This document shows, piece by piece, positions 18,906-31,518 of a stretch of DNA of 64,000 nucleotides; position 1 is the stretch's first letter, and each line of letters opens with the position of its first letter. Source of the stretch: Mycoemilia scoparia. Its lineage: Eukaryota; Kickxellomycota; Kickxellomycetes; Kickxellales; Kickxellaceae. The stretch spans positions 248,001 to 312,000 of the forward strand of contig JANBPU010000003.1 of assembly GCA_027575805.1 (NCBI GenBank). Direction: 5' to 3'. The position numbers and the translations under genes are program-made. Below the pieces are notes generated by a model. The model worked only from the letters and a program-made list of their open reading frames with translations, made no database searches and was not told the origin of the DNA.

Positions 18906-19451
18906 CATAGCTGAAACAAGCAGTGCTACATTCACAAATATTCTTGGTTATGAAGCACCGCCGACAATTTATCTTGGTCAAGGACGAGAGACTGGTATTA
19001 CTTCGTTCTGGACAATTGCATGACTATACACAATGTATTACAAATGCCTCTCATATTTGACTCATTCATTCCTAAATATAAATCCATATTTTCAACTCCC
19101 AGGTGTGTATGGTTGTGGATATATACTTGTTGGTTCCAAATTTTCAAAAAAAAAACCTTGTCTTTTATTCCTTTGACCTCTACTCGTTATCTCTTTTCCT
19201 AAAATCCCCTTTCCCTTTTAGATCTTGTTTTTAGTTTTTTAAATAGCAATATTTGTAAATTTAGTCACTTTCATTGCCTGAAGCCTTGGTTTTTTAAACA
19301 AGACTTCTTTTCTATCTCTTCTCTAATAATAATAATACACCACGCTTTATCAGTCAGTTAGACATATATAGACGTGAAGGCTATATATTTGAAACGTGGA
19401 AAAATTGAATCACAGATTCAAAGTAACATAGTAATTTACGTTGCTGAAAGG

Positions 19452-19472
19452 GTATATATATATATATATATG
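19452..19472. repeat. (TA)n microsatellite
   Basis: About ten TA units in AT-rich 3' flanking sequence. Confidence 0.85.
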
Positions 19473-19897
19473 TAATGTAATTAGGACTTTTGTTTGAAAA
19501 AATAATCGAATATCAAAAAACCAAACTATTGAAGAAGTTCAAAGAAAAAGAAACGCAGTAACAGTAAATATATAATATATATGACGATAAAGCTATTGTC
19601 ACGTTCAATCCTGACCAGAATAATGTACTGGGTGTGTATGAACAGAAAAGCTGACCAAGAGATGTTGGAAAATAAAAAATAAATCGGATAAAACAAAATG
19701 GGAAAATCAAATGAATTTGTGGTAAATGAAAAATGTAAGAAAATCAAGATATAAAATCAATCGCTTATTTTATTTTTATAATGTTATATATATATATATA
19801 TTATATGCTCGCGATTTTGTGAATGCAAATGTATGGGTGAATCTTTTTTGGTTGTCAAAGCACACGATGTTTGATGTTAGTTTTGTTTTTAGAATGG

Positions 19898-22800
19898 TCA
19901 GCGTGGGGCAAGCCAAGGTTGACCCAACTTTTCTGTTTTGTTGAACATATGTTCGAGATCGCCCAATTTCTTGTCCATCGCCGCAAATGGGGTAAATAAA
20001 CGAGATGATGGTCTAATTCCTTGGAATGGTCCACCACCACCACCTGGTCGTCTGAATTCCTCAAATCCTTTAAATGGTGATTGGATTTTGTTGTTTCCAA
20101 AACCATTTGATTGGAAATCTGGCCGAGAAGATGAGTTTGGATCTTCGCGGAAGGGATCAAATTGACTAGACAGCGAGATTTTGCTGGAATGACCATGGAG
20201 ATTGAGATTTTCTGCAAGGGAGGGACCACGGGGGGTTAGGTGGTATTTGTCCTTTGGTGTTGCGGTGGTGCTGCTAGCTTCGTGCTCAGTGTCAGAGTCT
20301 GGCTCTTGGACAGTCACATTTGAAGCATTAAGGATTTCTTTACCCTTTCTGGATGATCTGTTATGCTTAGATGACTTGCTATTTCCCTGGAATGAACTTG
20401 TGGTAGATGAAGCACGGGATGGGATGCTCTCGATTTCAACAAAAGACATGACCCGTTTATCATTGAAAGGTGGGAATTCCTGACCTGCTGTCTTTCTACT
20501 AGACTTGATATTGGGTACTGCTGGGGTTTGCCTTTGAACATTGTTTTCATTGTGAGCATCAATCTGCTTAGCTGCTTCTTCCATAAAGTTTCTGAGAGCA
20601 TCAGAGGGGTCATTATTCTTTGACGAGACAGAATTGGGTTTAGAAGGTAGACGGTGTTCTTTGTTGCGTTGCTGATCTTGACCACTGGCCTTCTCATTCC
20701 TCTTTTTCCTGCGAGTGCTCATGTGCATAAGGTTGCTACGCCTGCGTAGAAGGGATGTGCCATGCTGAGAACAGTAGGGAAGGCCACGAACTCGGACAGC
20801 ATTTCCTGCTGACAAATGTCTCTTGCACTTTTGGCACCTAAAGCAGGACTTGTGGTAAGCAAAATTTTCAAAAGTAACACGATCCTTCATGTATATGACC
20901 TTGTCGCAAGCTGGACATTCTGGGTGATTGTATCCATTGATAGTGGTCATACTGTTCCTCAGCTTAGGTTCGATGTCTTGACCCTGATGTAGATCGTTAG
21001 TTGTGGCCTGAGAAACCGATCTTCCAACGTATTCATCAACCTTCTTCTTTACTGAACCTTCATTAATCGATGATTGACTCTCTTCGGAATCTCTTCTTGT
21101 ACGAGCGAAAATGGTTGATGCTCTAGTTGGATTTGGACTACCGGAGATGTCTGTCCCTCTTGGCTTGCAGCTTGAAATATCTCCTGGGAAATATTTTTTG
21201 AAGTGGTGCTCACAAAAGAAGTGGGCATCAATACAGCGGTACTTGTCCAGTGTCAAAGGTCTCTCACAGGTCTCACAGCGAAGGCAGGTACGATGAATGG
21301 GTATGTTGTGGGGGAGGATCTTGTCAATAGGATAGATATCCTTTCGGCACACATAGCAAGGCTCAATAGAGGGGCGTGCTTTATTAGCATCCATATGAAT
21401 GCTTGAGCGGCTAGGATTCTCGATAGTATCATGAGACATGCCACCACCACGGATTGTGAAGTCCTCTTCATCAACAACCTTTGGGAGATTCCTTGTCAGG
21501 TCGTTTGCATCATTTTGGTCCATCAAGGTAGATGCGCTATCATAAGCACGATTTTGTTGTTGTTGCTGATCAGGAGCCCGGTTGCCCTGGCCATTCTCCT
21601 GTCTTCTTCTTTCCTCCTCTTCCTCTGCTGCTTGGGCCGCTGCCTGGGCTCTAGCTCTCTCTTTGATGTGAGGTGGTGGTGATGGGAATCGCCCAAAGAA
21701 CGGCTGAGGCGGTCTCGGGATGCCTTCAGAGTCAACAGATTCTCCGCCTCTAGATGGTGGTCTTGCATAGTATTGCTCACGAGCACGTCGTTCTGCTTCC
21801 TGTTGTCTTTCCCATTCCATGCGCTGACGCTCTTGATCTTCTTGTTGATGTTGCATATTACGCTCATATTGCATTCTCTTCTGTTGCTCACTTTCGCGTC
21901 TTTCCGTCTCTAGACGTCTTTGCATTTCAAACCTTTCCCTTTCTTCACGCTCTCTCATCTCCTGTTCTTGCCTTTGTCTTTCAATTTTGCGCCTCTCCCT
22001 ATCCTGCTCTTGTCTCTGTCTTTCAATCTCACGCCTCTCCCTCTCTTCCTCCTCCTCCCTCTCTTGCTGGCGTCTTTGTCTTTCCAGCTCCATCTGTCTT
22101 TCTCTTTCCTCTTGCTCTTTCCTCTGCTGATTCTCCAGCTCCTTGCGTCTCCTCTGCTGGTCCCTGTATGCATTTTCATTCTCATACTGTGTCTTAGGCC
22201 TAGTGTGATCAGGGCGCATATCCATTGACATCGAGGGGTTGTAATTCATGGTCTTTCTCATTACCATTGCAAGCTCACTTTCCTCTATATCATTTGGCTG
22301 GCCCCCACCACGAAGGCCATCCTGATGATGTTCATTATGTTCATTGTACTTGGCATGTGGGGAACTCTCATACTCGGATAAAGATGTGTTGGTCCTTGAT
22401 ATGGACATGTTTGCAGTACGTTTTAGAACCTGGTCAAGTTCGTTCATACTAGGATTAGTAGGACGGGCCATCGCGGTTGACGGGCGTGAAGAGTACGAAC
22501 TTCCCGAAGAAGAATCTGTCTTTGCCTCCATGAACGCTTCCAAATTAATTCCACCTGTTCTTTCTAGGACAGCCTTGAGCTCAGAAGATAATGATGTTGT
22601 TGAATGATTCATACTGCTCATGGTATCAGTGGTTGTACGGAAACTGGTGGCAGATTCCTTTCGAGAATGTTGGCCATAGTTTGTAGAACCCCTTTCAGGT
22701 TGATATGGCCGATAGCCATGAGTAGCAACTGAGCCAGCATCACTGCCTCCGCCGCCACGCAGTTCATCAAATGACGGATCATTGTCAAAAGCATGAAGTC

Positions 22801-24536
22801 CAGATGGACCTTTGGGCATGAATGTAGTGTTTGTGAAAGAGGAGCTTGGCGGAGTATCCTTTTCGGCTTTAGGATAATCAGCGTTTTTGTCACCGTTGCT
22901 GCCTTCAGAACTTCCAAACAAATTGCTCTTTGGAGGAGGATATTTCCACCCACCATTTAATGCTGAAGGTGGTCTGCTAAATGCCGAGTTTCTGTATACC
23001 ATCTCGTCATCCAGAACACCTTTTGTAGTTTTTACTCCATTTTTTGCTTGTGTACCAATTTCATCGAGTGTAGCCTTTACTGCATTTGATTTCATGCCGT
23101 ATTCCTTATTAAATGGAGATTGATACTTGACATCCTTATTGGGAATGCCATCCACATTTACACCGTTCTTGAGAATATTAAAGGCCCTAGACATATCAGG
23201 TGGGTTTCCGCGAAATTCTTCCATCGAGTCCCAGCTGTGCTTTGTTGGAGTCGGTGAAGGCGCGGGGGCATTTTTGTTGGCATAATTGTACGAATACTGG
23301 CCATTTCTTTTCTTTTCTGGTATATATGGTGTGAATGATCTTGAAATGGGACTCTGAATAAGGCTAGTTTCTCCATCCCCTACACCACCACCACCTTTTA
23401 ACGAGATCGTTCTGGATGTTGTTGTGGTAGAGCTTCCAGTGTTGCTAAGGGGAGTCCTAGTTGCTCTATTGAATCGACCTCTTATGGAGCGAGCTGGAGA
23501 AGAAACTGTATCTGTGTCCGTTGCAGCCCCTTCGTGATATGTGTTGGCTCTCTTGCTTCTTTTTCTTTGGATAAAGCGATGTCTTTGGTTAAGCTCTCGC
23601 AAGTATTCTTTTAGATCATCAGGCTGGAAGTACTTGGTATCAGCGTTGCTAATCTGATCATTGATGTCTGTCTGAGATGATGTCTCACTGGCCTGCTGGT
23701 AGCTAGAAGCTCTTTGGAAATTTCGCAATGGTGTGCCCGAACGACTCATGGATTCGCTGGAAGGGGCCGCATCTTCAGCAAATGCTCCTCTCCCGCCACC
23801 AACCAAGACTGGCTCAGCGGTTATTGTTTCTGACGCGATGCTATAAGCGCGGGGTCTGTTTCCAAAAGCGCCTCTCTGGCCATGCAGAACAAGTGACTTG
23901 TTGTTGCTGAAATCCTGTGACGGTTCGACTGGGGTATTAGCTGCCGATTCGTGGGAGACGCTTACTGGAGATGGAGGAAATGGGGTCTCGCTTTTAAGCT
24001 TTTCATGATCTGCCTGCACTACATGCGAGGGAGTAGAATTTCTTGTAATGGCAGAGCGCAGTGGACTTGTTGTGATTTCAAGTTCCATCCCTTTATCGGT
24101 GTACCTCCTCCGAACTACCTTTTGGTCCAAATTTTTTGATGGTCCAACGTCATCACTATCAGGGCCAGAATTTACTATAGTATACCCCTCTTCATCATTT
24201 CCTTGGATCTGTATATGCATACATATATATCCAGTCATAATGGTTAGCTTGGTCTGCCAGAAAAGCTGAACACAAACGCATCAATAGAATCACAAATGCT
24301 TTTACCTTTACTAGGACCTTGCTGGGGCTACTCGTCTCATCGAGACCCAGGCTACCCGTAACGCGTATATCATAACGATATGGGCCCTTCTTGGATGTCG
24401 GTGTCGACTTTATATTTATATATATATAAACATAAACACACGCATAGCTGCTTAGCAACAGAGCTATATATAATACGCGTCACATATTGCCATCGCTATC
24501 AAGAATTGAGCGTCTTACCTTAGAGCTGCTGCTCAT
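19898..24536 (-). CDS. large double-LIM-domain protein
   Basis: Exons 24536-24519, 24407-24306 and 24208-19898 give 1476 aa starting MSSSSKSTPTSKKGPYRYD; exon 1 is 18 bases. Two LIM zinc-binding domains are clear. LIM1 (about 990-1045) starts CYVCRKDIYPIDK, with HRTCLRCETC and FFCEHHF. LIM2 (about 1136-1190) starts CPACDKVIYMKD, with HKSCFRCQKC and YCSQH. Both have the full Cys/His set. Before them (about 720-880) lies an extremely Glu/Arg/Gln-rich stretch predicted to be a single long helix or coiled coil. The rest is Ser/Pro/Gly-rich and probably disordered. LIM pairs are protein-binding modules, often at actin or polarity sites, as in paxillin-like Pxl1; I cannot name the ortholog, and a Rho-GAP is unlikely since no GAP domain is seen. 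The N-terminal intron pair was inferred from GTAAGA and GTAAAA donors in phase. Confidence 0.8.
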
Positions 24537-25505
24537 AGTACTATAGTTGATATGGATGTTATGAGGATCTTATCCACCACGTCTAGCGCTCTGGCCTTGG
24601 ACAGCCTTGGGTATGGCTACTAGAATTTGCACAGCTATAGAGTGTCCTTCTAAAAGGAAGGAAAATGAGTCAAAATACTAAAAATAGAGAAATTATCAGA
24701 GGTCTGGAAAATTTGGATGGGCAGGAGAGGCTAGTAATAAATGAAGAAGGCTAACAAACTCCAAAGGTTGATGCGTATTTACAGGATTGCGTGTGTATAT
24801 GCGTTTCGCTTCTAAATGTGCACACCCATGCACATTTAGAAAAGATACTGTGTGTGTGTATAGGGGAACCAAGAAAGGCATAATCAAGAAAGCAATGGCG
24901 GCTTGGCTTTGGGGGTTTTGGCAGTCGTGGGTTTGTGACCAGCTCGAAAAAGAGCTTTGTAACAGAGAGGAAAACTCTTTGAGGTGCTTGTTAGGTTTAC
25001 CTAATGTAAAACCGGTATAAATGGCGGGCCAGTTGCCCACTCCATGATTGCTTTTTATGGATGAAACGCGAAGATTGTGTTTACTGTAAACAATTGTCCC
25101 AGAACGCGAAAGGCGACTTGCTGTTATTTACTTTGGTGAGAAACTTCAAAAAGAATTGTGTTATTACACGCCAATCTCTTTTATTTCCAGTGTGAACAGC
25201 CAGACCCAGTTTACTTTTTCACACTGGGCAGCACGGATAAAATTGTTTTGTGTAAGGTCAAAGTAAAAAAGCGATGCTACTAAATTGATAAACCAACTTT
25301 TCCCTATAGCAGAAAGCTGCCGATCTCTTAGCCACATCTGCTGATAAAGACAAACAGCCTAGGACTTAATGTATTAAAAATTCTCCATTAAAAGGTTCAA
25401 AATGCGCGAGGATGTGTTTATTTTAAAAAACTTTGGTTCTATACAAGATGGTTTCCAACAAGCAAAGCAGAAGAAAGCTTACAAAGCAAAACTCGATCAT
25501 TAATG
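24537..25505. other. intergenic region with a 13-base perfect hairpin
   Basis: About 970 bases between two minus-strand genes: the LIM-gene promoter and the Grc3 3' end. It contains the inverted repeat 24810-24841. Open frame 24787-25020 (+) crosses that hairpin and has no recognisable features. Confidence 0.5.
24810..24841. repeat. perfect 13-base inverted repeat
   Basis: TTCTAAATGTGCA at 24810-24822 is the exact reverse complement of TGCACATTTAGAA at 24829-24841, with a six-base spacer. It would form a strong stem-loop or cruciform about 275 bases upstream of the LIM-gene start. Confidence 0.75.
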
Positions 25506-28196
25506 CTACATAAGCATCTTTCTAGCAAGATTCCTACGCACGGTTTGAGAAGTGGACCCCACCCCACTTGTTGACAAAATAGAAAGGTAGGGGGCCTGTT
25601 TGCTGTGGCGGTGGGATCGAGATGGGCGGTGTGCTGTCGGCTTGTTGGACCATCTGGAATTTCCCATAGCTTGGTCACCATGGCCACCATCTATCATGGC
25701 CCATACTGGAACCTCCAGACCACTTGCGCCCGGCCCTGGCCCTTTGACTATGCCAAATACGCTATTAAGTATATCAGGGCGGAAATATAGTATTGGTGGC
25801 AGTATGAGATGGAAGGTCTTGGCTGATCGATCCACAGATCGCAAGAGCGCATGAGTTACAAACGTAGTAGACTCTGAGTCGGGGTATCCCTGCTGGATTT
25901 GCAAATTGTTGCTACTCTGTGAAGGTTTCTCGGTCCTGGCACTGACCTTGAAGCCACCAGTCATAGACGTACTTTGGTCCTCAGCCAGTGGAGCTACCAG
26001 GCCCACAATAGTGGCGTTGATGGCCCTGAGAACTTGGGACTCTGGAATATCATCTTCTCCAAGCCAGACACTCACATCCTTCCAGGGTATGACTAGTGGT
26101 GGGCGTGAAGACAGTGGAATGTTAAAGTCCCAGAATGGTCTATATCCATTTGCAGGCTCGGGTGTTGCTGGGGACGAATACAAGTGAGCCAGGGTCATTA
26201 GCATTCGCATGTCATGCGAGTTCAGCTTGAGGCCCTTGCGATTTGGCCCTCCAGGAGGAGGATTTGTTGTGGCCTCCGCTCCTCTAGCGCTTTCTTCCAT
26301 AGAGGAAACCAAAAGTGCTGAAACAGGAGAAAACAGTGGCAAAGGAATGGCTGGGCTTTGAGAATCAGCATTAGTTAACACCTGCAACGTAACATCAGGA
26401 GTAGAGAGCGCCTCCCTTTCCTGGGGAACAGATGGTATAAACAACATTTTAGGCTGAGGGTAGTCTACGGATGAGAAGTCTATGAATGGGACTTGGGAAT
26501 TCGGATCTGTGCACAATCCACCCTCGCCTAATGGAGACTGTGATATATATGGCGAGTAAAGTTGATAGTAGTGGGTTGGTATGGCGGCTTGGCAGGTGAG
26601 ATACAAAAGATCGAGACCGAGTCCTTTGGTCCATCCGTGAGTATTGATGACCAGAGATTCAACGTCTTGGCCATGCGTATCCTGAGATGTCTTTACAGAA
26701 AACTCAGATCTATAGAGCTCAAGTATGTGTCTAATTGAAGCACTGTACCTATCGGGATCATCCTTTGGCGTTGTCACGCCCATATATGTGGCATGTACAG
26801 GAATAACCGAAGTTGCGTGGGTAAATGGTGGTCCAAGCAGTGGATTCTGGATTTTGAACAGCCCAATGACACCAGGTGGAGTTAGTTCCGACTGCCCCAA
26901 ATCGGTCTCAAGGTAGTATATTCTTGATTTGACAGAAAGTAGCCGGTTTAACAAATATCTTATAAATGTAGACTTTCCCGACGATCTATTTCCAGCCACC
27001 ATTGCAATTGGGGGGATAGGGCGTAGGTTATTGTCAAGTGTTGGCTGAGCAGAAACAAATGTTGATGCGGCCTCTTCCCATTCTGTTAATATACAGAGCG
27101 GCTGTGTGTCGCTTGGCAAGGTCCATATCTATAAAGTGCAAATTTTTCAATAGCTTTGTTAAAAAGCATTAGCTTGTAGAGAGCACACAGTACATTATAA
27201 GAAATATCTCGTTACCGGATAGAACTTTGAGAGATTCACTTTCTGCTGCATATCTTCTTCCAACAGAATGCTTTCCAACAAGTCAATATTCGTATTGGAG
27301 CCTCCTGGTTTTGGCGTTGGTGCACTACTCGTAGTCATATACGCATCTTCTTCTCCAATATCGCTACTATTATCATCAACATTTGCGGTTTTTTGCCTTT
27401 TGAGGTTGATCTGCTGCTTCAACTGCTGGCTTCTTTTGGTTCTTTTTATAGAAAATATACCACGGAATGGCGTTGCTACATTCTCAATCCCCTCGATTCC
27501 AGTGTCTGCATTTCTTATTGCCACAATAGCAACGTATCGACCATTTATTTGCTCGCCCAGCCCATCAAATATGCTATTTAATGCAGATTTGCTATTTGAA
27601 TCATATTTTTTCGGCGGAATTTCTGGTGCTGCTTTAATGTTTAGAAATGGGTGCGAAGATGGAGAAAACACACCTTTCCATTGCTCCTTTTCTTCCAAAG
27701 CTTGAGTTAAAACTAGCGAATTCTGTGCCCTGAAAGTATAACCATTTATTTCAACACCACCTTCCAGTGGGATTATATCGATGGCTCCTTGGAATGTCAA
27801 AATCTTTAAAGATAAAAGCATAAATATACAAGTGTTTTTGAGATGATACGTGCATGTTTCATGTATTGAAGTGTAGCAGTAGGAAAACTATGATCTTCTT
27901 ACCTCTCCTTCACGAAATGCCAAAACGATGATTGAATTTTTCTTATCAATTTTAGGGCTACCACGGGACTCATCATCTTTTATAACACGATAGGTTCTGG
28001 TTTCATTATCATTGCGATCCAGAGCAAGGTATGTATAGTTTGAATTTTTCCTAGGAACCCAATTCGAGACAAGTGCTGGCTGGGCGTCAAAAGCAATCGC
28101 ATTTGACTTCTTTTTTCCTGGTGTTCTCGGGCTTGGGCGCCGAGAGGAGTGTCGCGATGGAGTGCCTGCTTTTCTTTGACGTGGAGTAAAGCTCAT
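25506..28196 (-). CDS. GRC3: polynucleotide 5'-hydroxyl kinase Grc3/NOL9
   Basis: Exons 28196-27903, 27803-27216 and 27128-25506 give 834 aa. The Clp1/Grc3 P-loop reads MVAGNRSSGKSTFIRYLLN (about 337-355), followed by IYYLETDLGQSELTPPGVIGLF, the family's Walker-B-like/DxGQxE block. An N-terminal all-beta region (LTFQGAIDIIPLEGGVEING) and a basic, Ser/Arg-rich start precede it. The C-terminus ends APYLSILSTSGVG then RRNLARKMLM, matching the family's RRNL-x-RK end. Grc3 phosphorylates the RNA end made by Las1 during ITS2 removal from 27S pre-rRNA, in the nucleolus. Residues 450-650 are Ser/Pro-rich insertions. The first intron joins FREGE to ILTFQG, the second joins KFYP to IWTLPSD, both in phase 0. 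Confidence 0.92.
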
Positions 28197-28563
28197 TTAA
28201 ATTAGATCCCTACCTAGTATAGTAAAACAGAATTCCGATTTTCTACTGGTAGCATTATATTGCAAAAACCGGGACAATGAGATCCATTTATCAGTGTTTG
28301 TTTATGGGAGAAAATAAAAATAAAAATAAAAATATTTTCACAACTATGGCTTGAATTTTTGCAATTTAGAGCTGGAAATAAATGCGGATAGAGATCAGTC
28401 GGGTATTTGTATTAAAGTGAATTGCATTTCGTATTTCCCTTGATGTAAAACAATTACTATTTAAAATATAGAAGCAGGTTTAGTTATTTCTATAAATAAT
28501 AAACATTCAAAAATCTATTAGAGAAATTCTTTCAGGGAACTTTAGCTTAAAGGTGACTTGAAA
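28197..28563. other. short intergenic region
   Basis: About 370 AT-rich bases between two minus-strand genes, with an AAAAAT/AATAAA repeat at 28311-28336. It should hold the Grc3 promoter and the 3' end of the DUF4460-like gene. Confidence 0.5.
28311..28336. repeat. (AAATAA/AAAAAT)n simple repeat
   Basis: Four imperfect AAAAAT units. Confidence 0.75.
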
Positions 28564-29917
28564 TCAAGACTGAGAGATTTTGTTTCTGGTCTTTCTAATT
28601 TCCTCAAGGTTCTCATCTAAATATATTTTAAAATCTATAGTCAAATGGAAAATATCATAGCAATAGTTAGTCAAATGAATCTTGCTAGTTCAGAAATGCA
28701 ATGCAATATATATGTAATAGTTAAAAACAGGACTTACCTCTAACGGATGTCGTTTCACAAAATATTATATAACCTGGGTATTTGTCAGACATCAGTATTT
28801 CATCATTATCACGAAGCTTTTTGACAGCCATTACTGGAAGATCTTTCCACTCATCGTAATTTAGCTGCTTGGCAACATTATCCAATCTACGCAGGATTGC
28901 TGGATGCCTTTTTTTCTTTAGATCTCCGTCGAAAAATACATTCATGGGAATAAGTACCGTTAGGGGCTTCTTTTTGTGGGCTTCAATTTTTTCCTTGGAA
29001 GTAAGCGAGGGACGGACATTCAATGGCAAAGCTGTGATCTGGTCATTAGGAATGTCTTTGTCATCACCGGCCTCTTCAGCTTTTACAGCAGTGCTCTCAT
29101 CTTGGGGTTTGCTGTTGACATTCTCCCCAGATATTTCAGAATAGGGATCATCAATCTCTGTATCCGGGGGCGTTGGATCAACAGCGTTCTTCAGAATATC
29201 ATAATTGGGTATTTCAGCCACATGATCAGCGTTATCGTTACGAGTAGCGAACTCATTTTTATTTTCCACCATCTTTGCTATTTTCTTTAGAGTCTCGCTG
29301 TCTGCTTCGATCTTTTGGTTGTTGACATAATCTTTCAATATCTTGGAATGGATCACTCCTAGATCGCGGACGATCAGTCTGATGTCGGATTTTTCTTTCC
29401 CAGAATCATTTTGATGCTTGTAAAGCTCAGGCAATAACCCCCTATAGCGTTTTGATATATATTCTTCTGCAACCTGCAATTCCAGTGCGCTCAACTCAAT
29501 GTTAAATACATTGCACAAGCGGATCAAGAAAATGAGGGTCTTTACCTTGGAGTACCCCTTTGCTTTCAGAACTTCCTCTCTAGTGACCTCTGGGATTACA
29601 ATTTCAACTTTGCCGAGCCTTTCGCTAAATTCATCAGGGGTATCTCTGTAGACTTCCGAAACATCCCTTCGGTGGAAATCCAGCTTGTTGTCTTGGGTAT
29701 GGTAGTATATTTGCAGAGTAAGCTTTTTGAATTGGATGTTTCCGGGCTGTGCTACAATATTTGTGTATATTGGCATCAATTTGGTAGACAATCGATGCAA
29801 TGCTATTTCATTGTTTTCCCTTGCAATAGCACTGACAAAGAAGTCGGGGTGGATTTTTTTCAGAACCCTTCTGAAAATCCTTCTAAAGTTGTGTTGGTGG
29901 GACCTCTTTTTCACCAT
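28564..29917 (-). CDS. DUF4460-like (TCAIM-type) protein
   Basis: Exons 29917-28738 and 28634-28564 give 416 aa. The N-terminus MVKKRSHQHNFRRIFRRVLKKIHPDFF, followed by ENNEIALHRLSTKL, resembles the J-domain-like DUF4460 region of TCAIM proteins (a conserved VHPD-F block then N-x-x-SL-x-x-L), reported to be mitochondrial in animals. The basic, Arg-rich start could be a mitochondrial presequence. Later parts contain a second folded block (HPAILRRLDNVAKQLNYDEW, PVMAVKKLRDND, YPGYIIFC). The central part (about 225-310) is acidic and disordered. The last exon was added because the frame crosses a clean G-GTAAGT donor; it supplies FKIYLDENLEEIRKTRNKISQS. The family match rests on the N-terminal block only. 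Function is unknown. Confidence 0.55.
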
Positions 29918-30513
29918 TTTTGTATGATAAGAACCGTATTAGATTTCGATGGACTAAACTTTTTTGCTTTATTTCGAAATTTAATGAAATATAACACCAG
30001 TCTGAAACATTATAGCTTTTAATTATGGGGTATAGTATCAAATATCAAAAATTTGAACATTGCTGTTTTTACTTTAGTGTATGTGATATACAGCTACCCC
30101 CATAGGAGTAATAAAAGGCTTAATCAGCCATTTAATATTGCTATTTTGCTAGATTCCAAAGAAAAGCAAAAAAGAGATATCCAAACGAAATGTTACGATA
30201 TCCATGAAGTACTAAATCAACCATGTATTGTTGTATTGGAAACAGAGCTAAAATATATACTGACTGTAGCGAGTAAAAATTATTATCTATAAAACAGGAC
30301 AAGATATCGTCGTACATGTTTGTCTATTTGGCAGAATCTCCTTCGAAGGTATACCAGAATGATAACTAATGATCCGTCAGGCTCCATCCAAAGTGTATGG
30401 GTTATGGGCCGATTTGCAGGGAATGTATGAGGATACAAAGCTGTTTCCTTTTCATGGAGAACTGGGCATTTGATACATGTACTAATAAGAACAACCTTTG
30501 TTTTTCGGTAGAG
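29918..30513. other. intergenic region with second-family repeat copy A
   Basis: About 600 bases holding the DUF4460-like promoter and thioredoxin 3' flank. The sequence 30378-30478 is repeated in prefoldin intron 4. A frame at 30053-30292 has no recognisable features. Confidence 0.5.
30378..30478. repeat. dispersed repeat family 2, copy A
   Basis: Shares ordered blocks with 40690-40788: CTCCA, GGGTT, TTTGCAGGGAA, CTGTTTCCTTTT and TGGAGAACT, at the same spacing. Roughly seven in ten bases agree by eye. It lies just beyond the stop of the minus-strand thioredoxin gene, likely in its 3' flank. Confidence 0.65.
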
Positions 30514-31147
30514 TTACTTTCCTTCAGATTTGCTAACGACGCCCTGGATAAACTCCTCTACCTTCTTTTTGTTCAGCATGCCAACAAAGTCATCAACGAT
30601 TTTACCGTCTTTAAAGGCAATGACAGTCGGGAGGGCTGATACCTATAATGTTATCACAAAAATAGCCATGATCGCACCTGGCTCAGACATTCAAAATGTT
30701 GGGTGTATAGTGATAAGCACTGATGATTACCTGGTATTCAGCTGCGGCGTCCTGGTACTCATCAGTATTGATCTTTACAAGCCTTACACGGCCATCCTTC
30801 TCAACAGCCTCAGCGAGGATTGGGCCGAGAGTTTTGCATGGGCCACACCATCTAAAGTAAAATACGGCATTAGCACCTTCCAAGTGGCAGATATATGCCC
30901 AACTTAATAGTAAAAATGCCGAATGAAGAATATCTTACTCTGCGTAAAAGTCAACAAGAGTAGGCTTGGTCGAATCACCAATGACATCTTCGAATTCCTC
31001 GTCGGTAATTTCCTTGACTTCGTCATATTTAGTACCATAGAATCTATTCAAAGTTAGGTTCTTGCGGGTGCCCTGGAAAATAGCGGATCTTGGCAAAACA
31101 AGCGCCCTGCGGAATACGGCCCGCGAAAGAAAAGCCATGCCAGTCAT
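30514..31147 (-). CDS. TRX3: mitochondrial thioredoxin
   Basis: Exons 31147-30939, 30851-30731 and 30642-30514 give 152 aa. The redox motif WCGPCK (71-76) is formed across the first intron (GA plus A restores Glu before Trp). The rest follows the thioredoxin fold: PTLVDFYAEWCGPC, VRLVKINTDEY, ALPTVIAFKDGK with the cis-proline, and DDFVGMLNKKKVEEFI. The first 45 residues are rich in Arg, Leu and Ser without acidic residues (SRAVFRRALVLPRSAIF, NLTLNRFYG), a typical mitochondrial presequence. It reduces disulphides in matrix proteins with a thioredoxin reductase. A second Met at position 4 is an equally good start. It is divergent from TRS120 across 371 bases. Confidence 0.93.
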
Positions 31148-31518
31148 ATTTATTCTAATGTTAATGGTGATGATGACTATAGAAGTGGTTACAAATCAAT
31201 CCGGTAAAAGAAAGATGCTTGGAGCAAAGTATTGCATGGCAGTGATCATTTCAGTCAGATGCGTGTGGGTGTGGTGATAATATTCTACCGCCCACAGAAC
31301 GAATGGGCTTGATTTGCCGTTTTTCTTGATGGTTGGTCAACCATAATCACATCAAGCTGACAATCGGCTGTGTGACGTTGTTGGCCAAATGCAGCAGCAC
31401 AAATGTGGTTTTTGTGTCATTATTTTTTGGAGCCCGGCGTTATTGGCACTTTTCATACTATTGCCTTTTTGTGGTAACCTCTATTCGTATTTCATATACT
31501 GCTACATTCTAGTTTCTA
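31148..31518. promoter_or_regulatory. divergent promoter region, thioredoxin and TRS120
   Basis: The 371 bases separating two outward-facing start codons must hold both promoters. No named factor site is recognisable. Confidence 0.45.

Larger units (their letters stand above)
18799..19897. other. intergenic region between converging genes
   Basis: About 1.1 kb of very AT-rich DNA between the PPxY gene B and the LIM gene, with simple repeats at 18877-18905 and 19452-19472 and another TA run near 19790. Likely two 3' untranslated regions. No gene recognised. Confidence 0.5.

Noticed and set aside
21754..22228. Plus-strand open frames of over 100 codons opposite the LIM gene
   Set aside because: They are the reverse complement of the Glu/Arg-rich repeat, which lacks stop codons on the opposite strand by composition. 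The LIM frame has clear domains.
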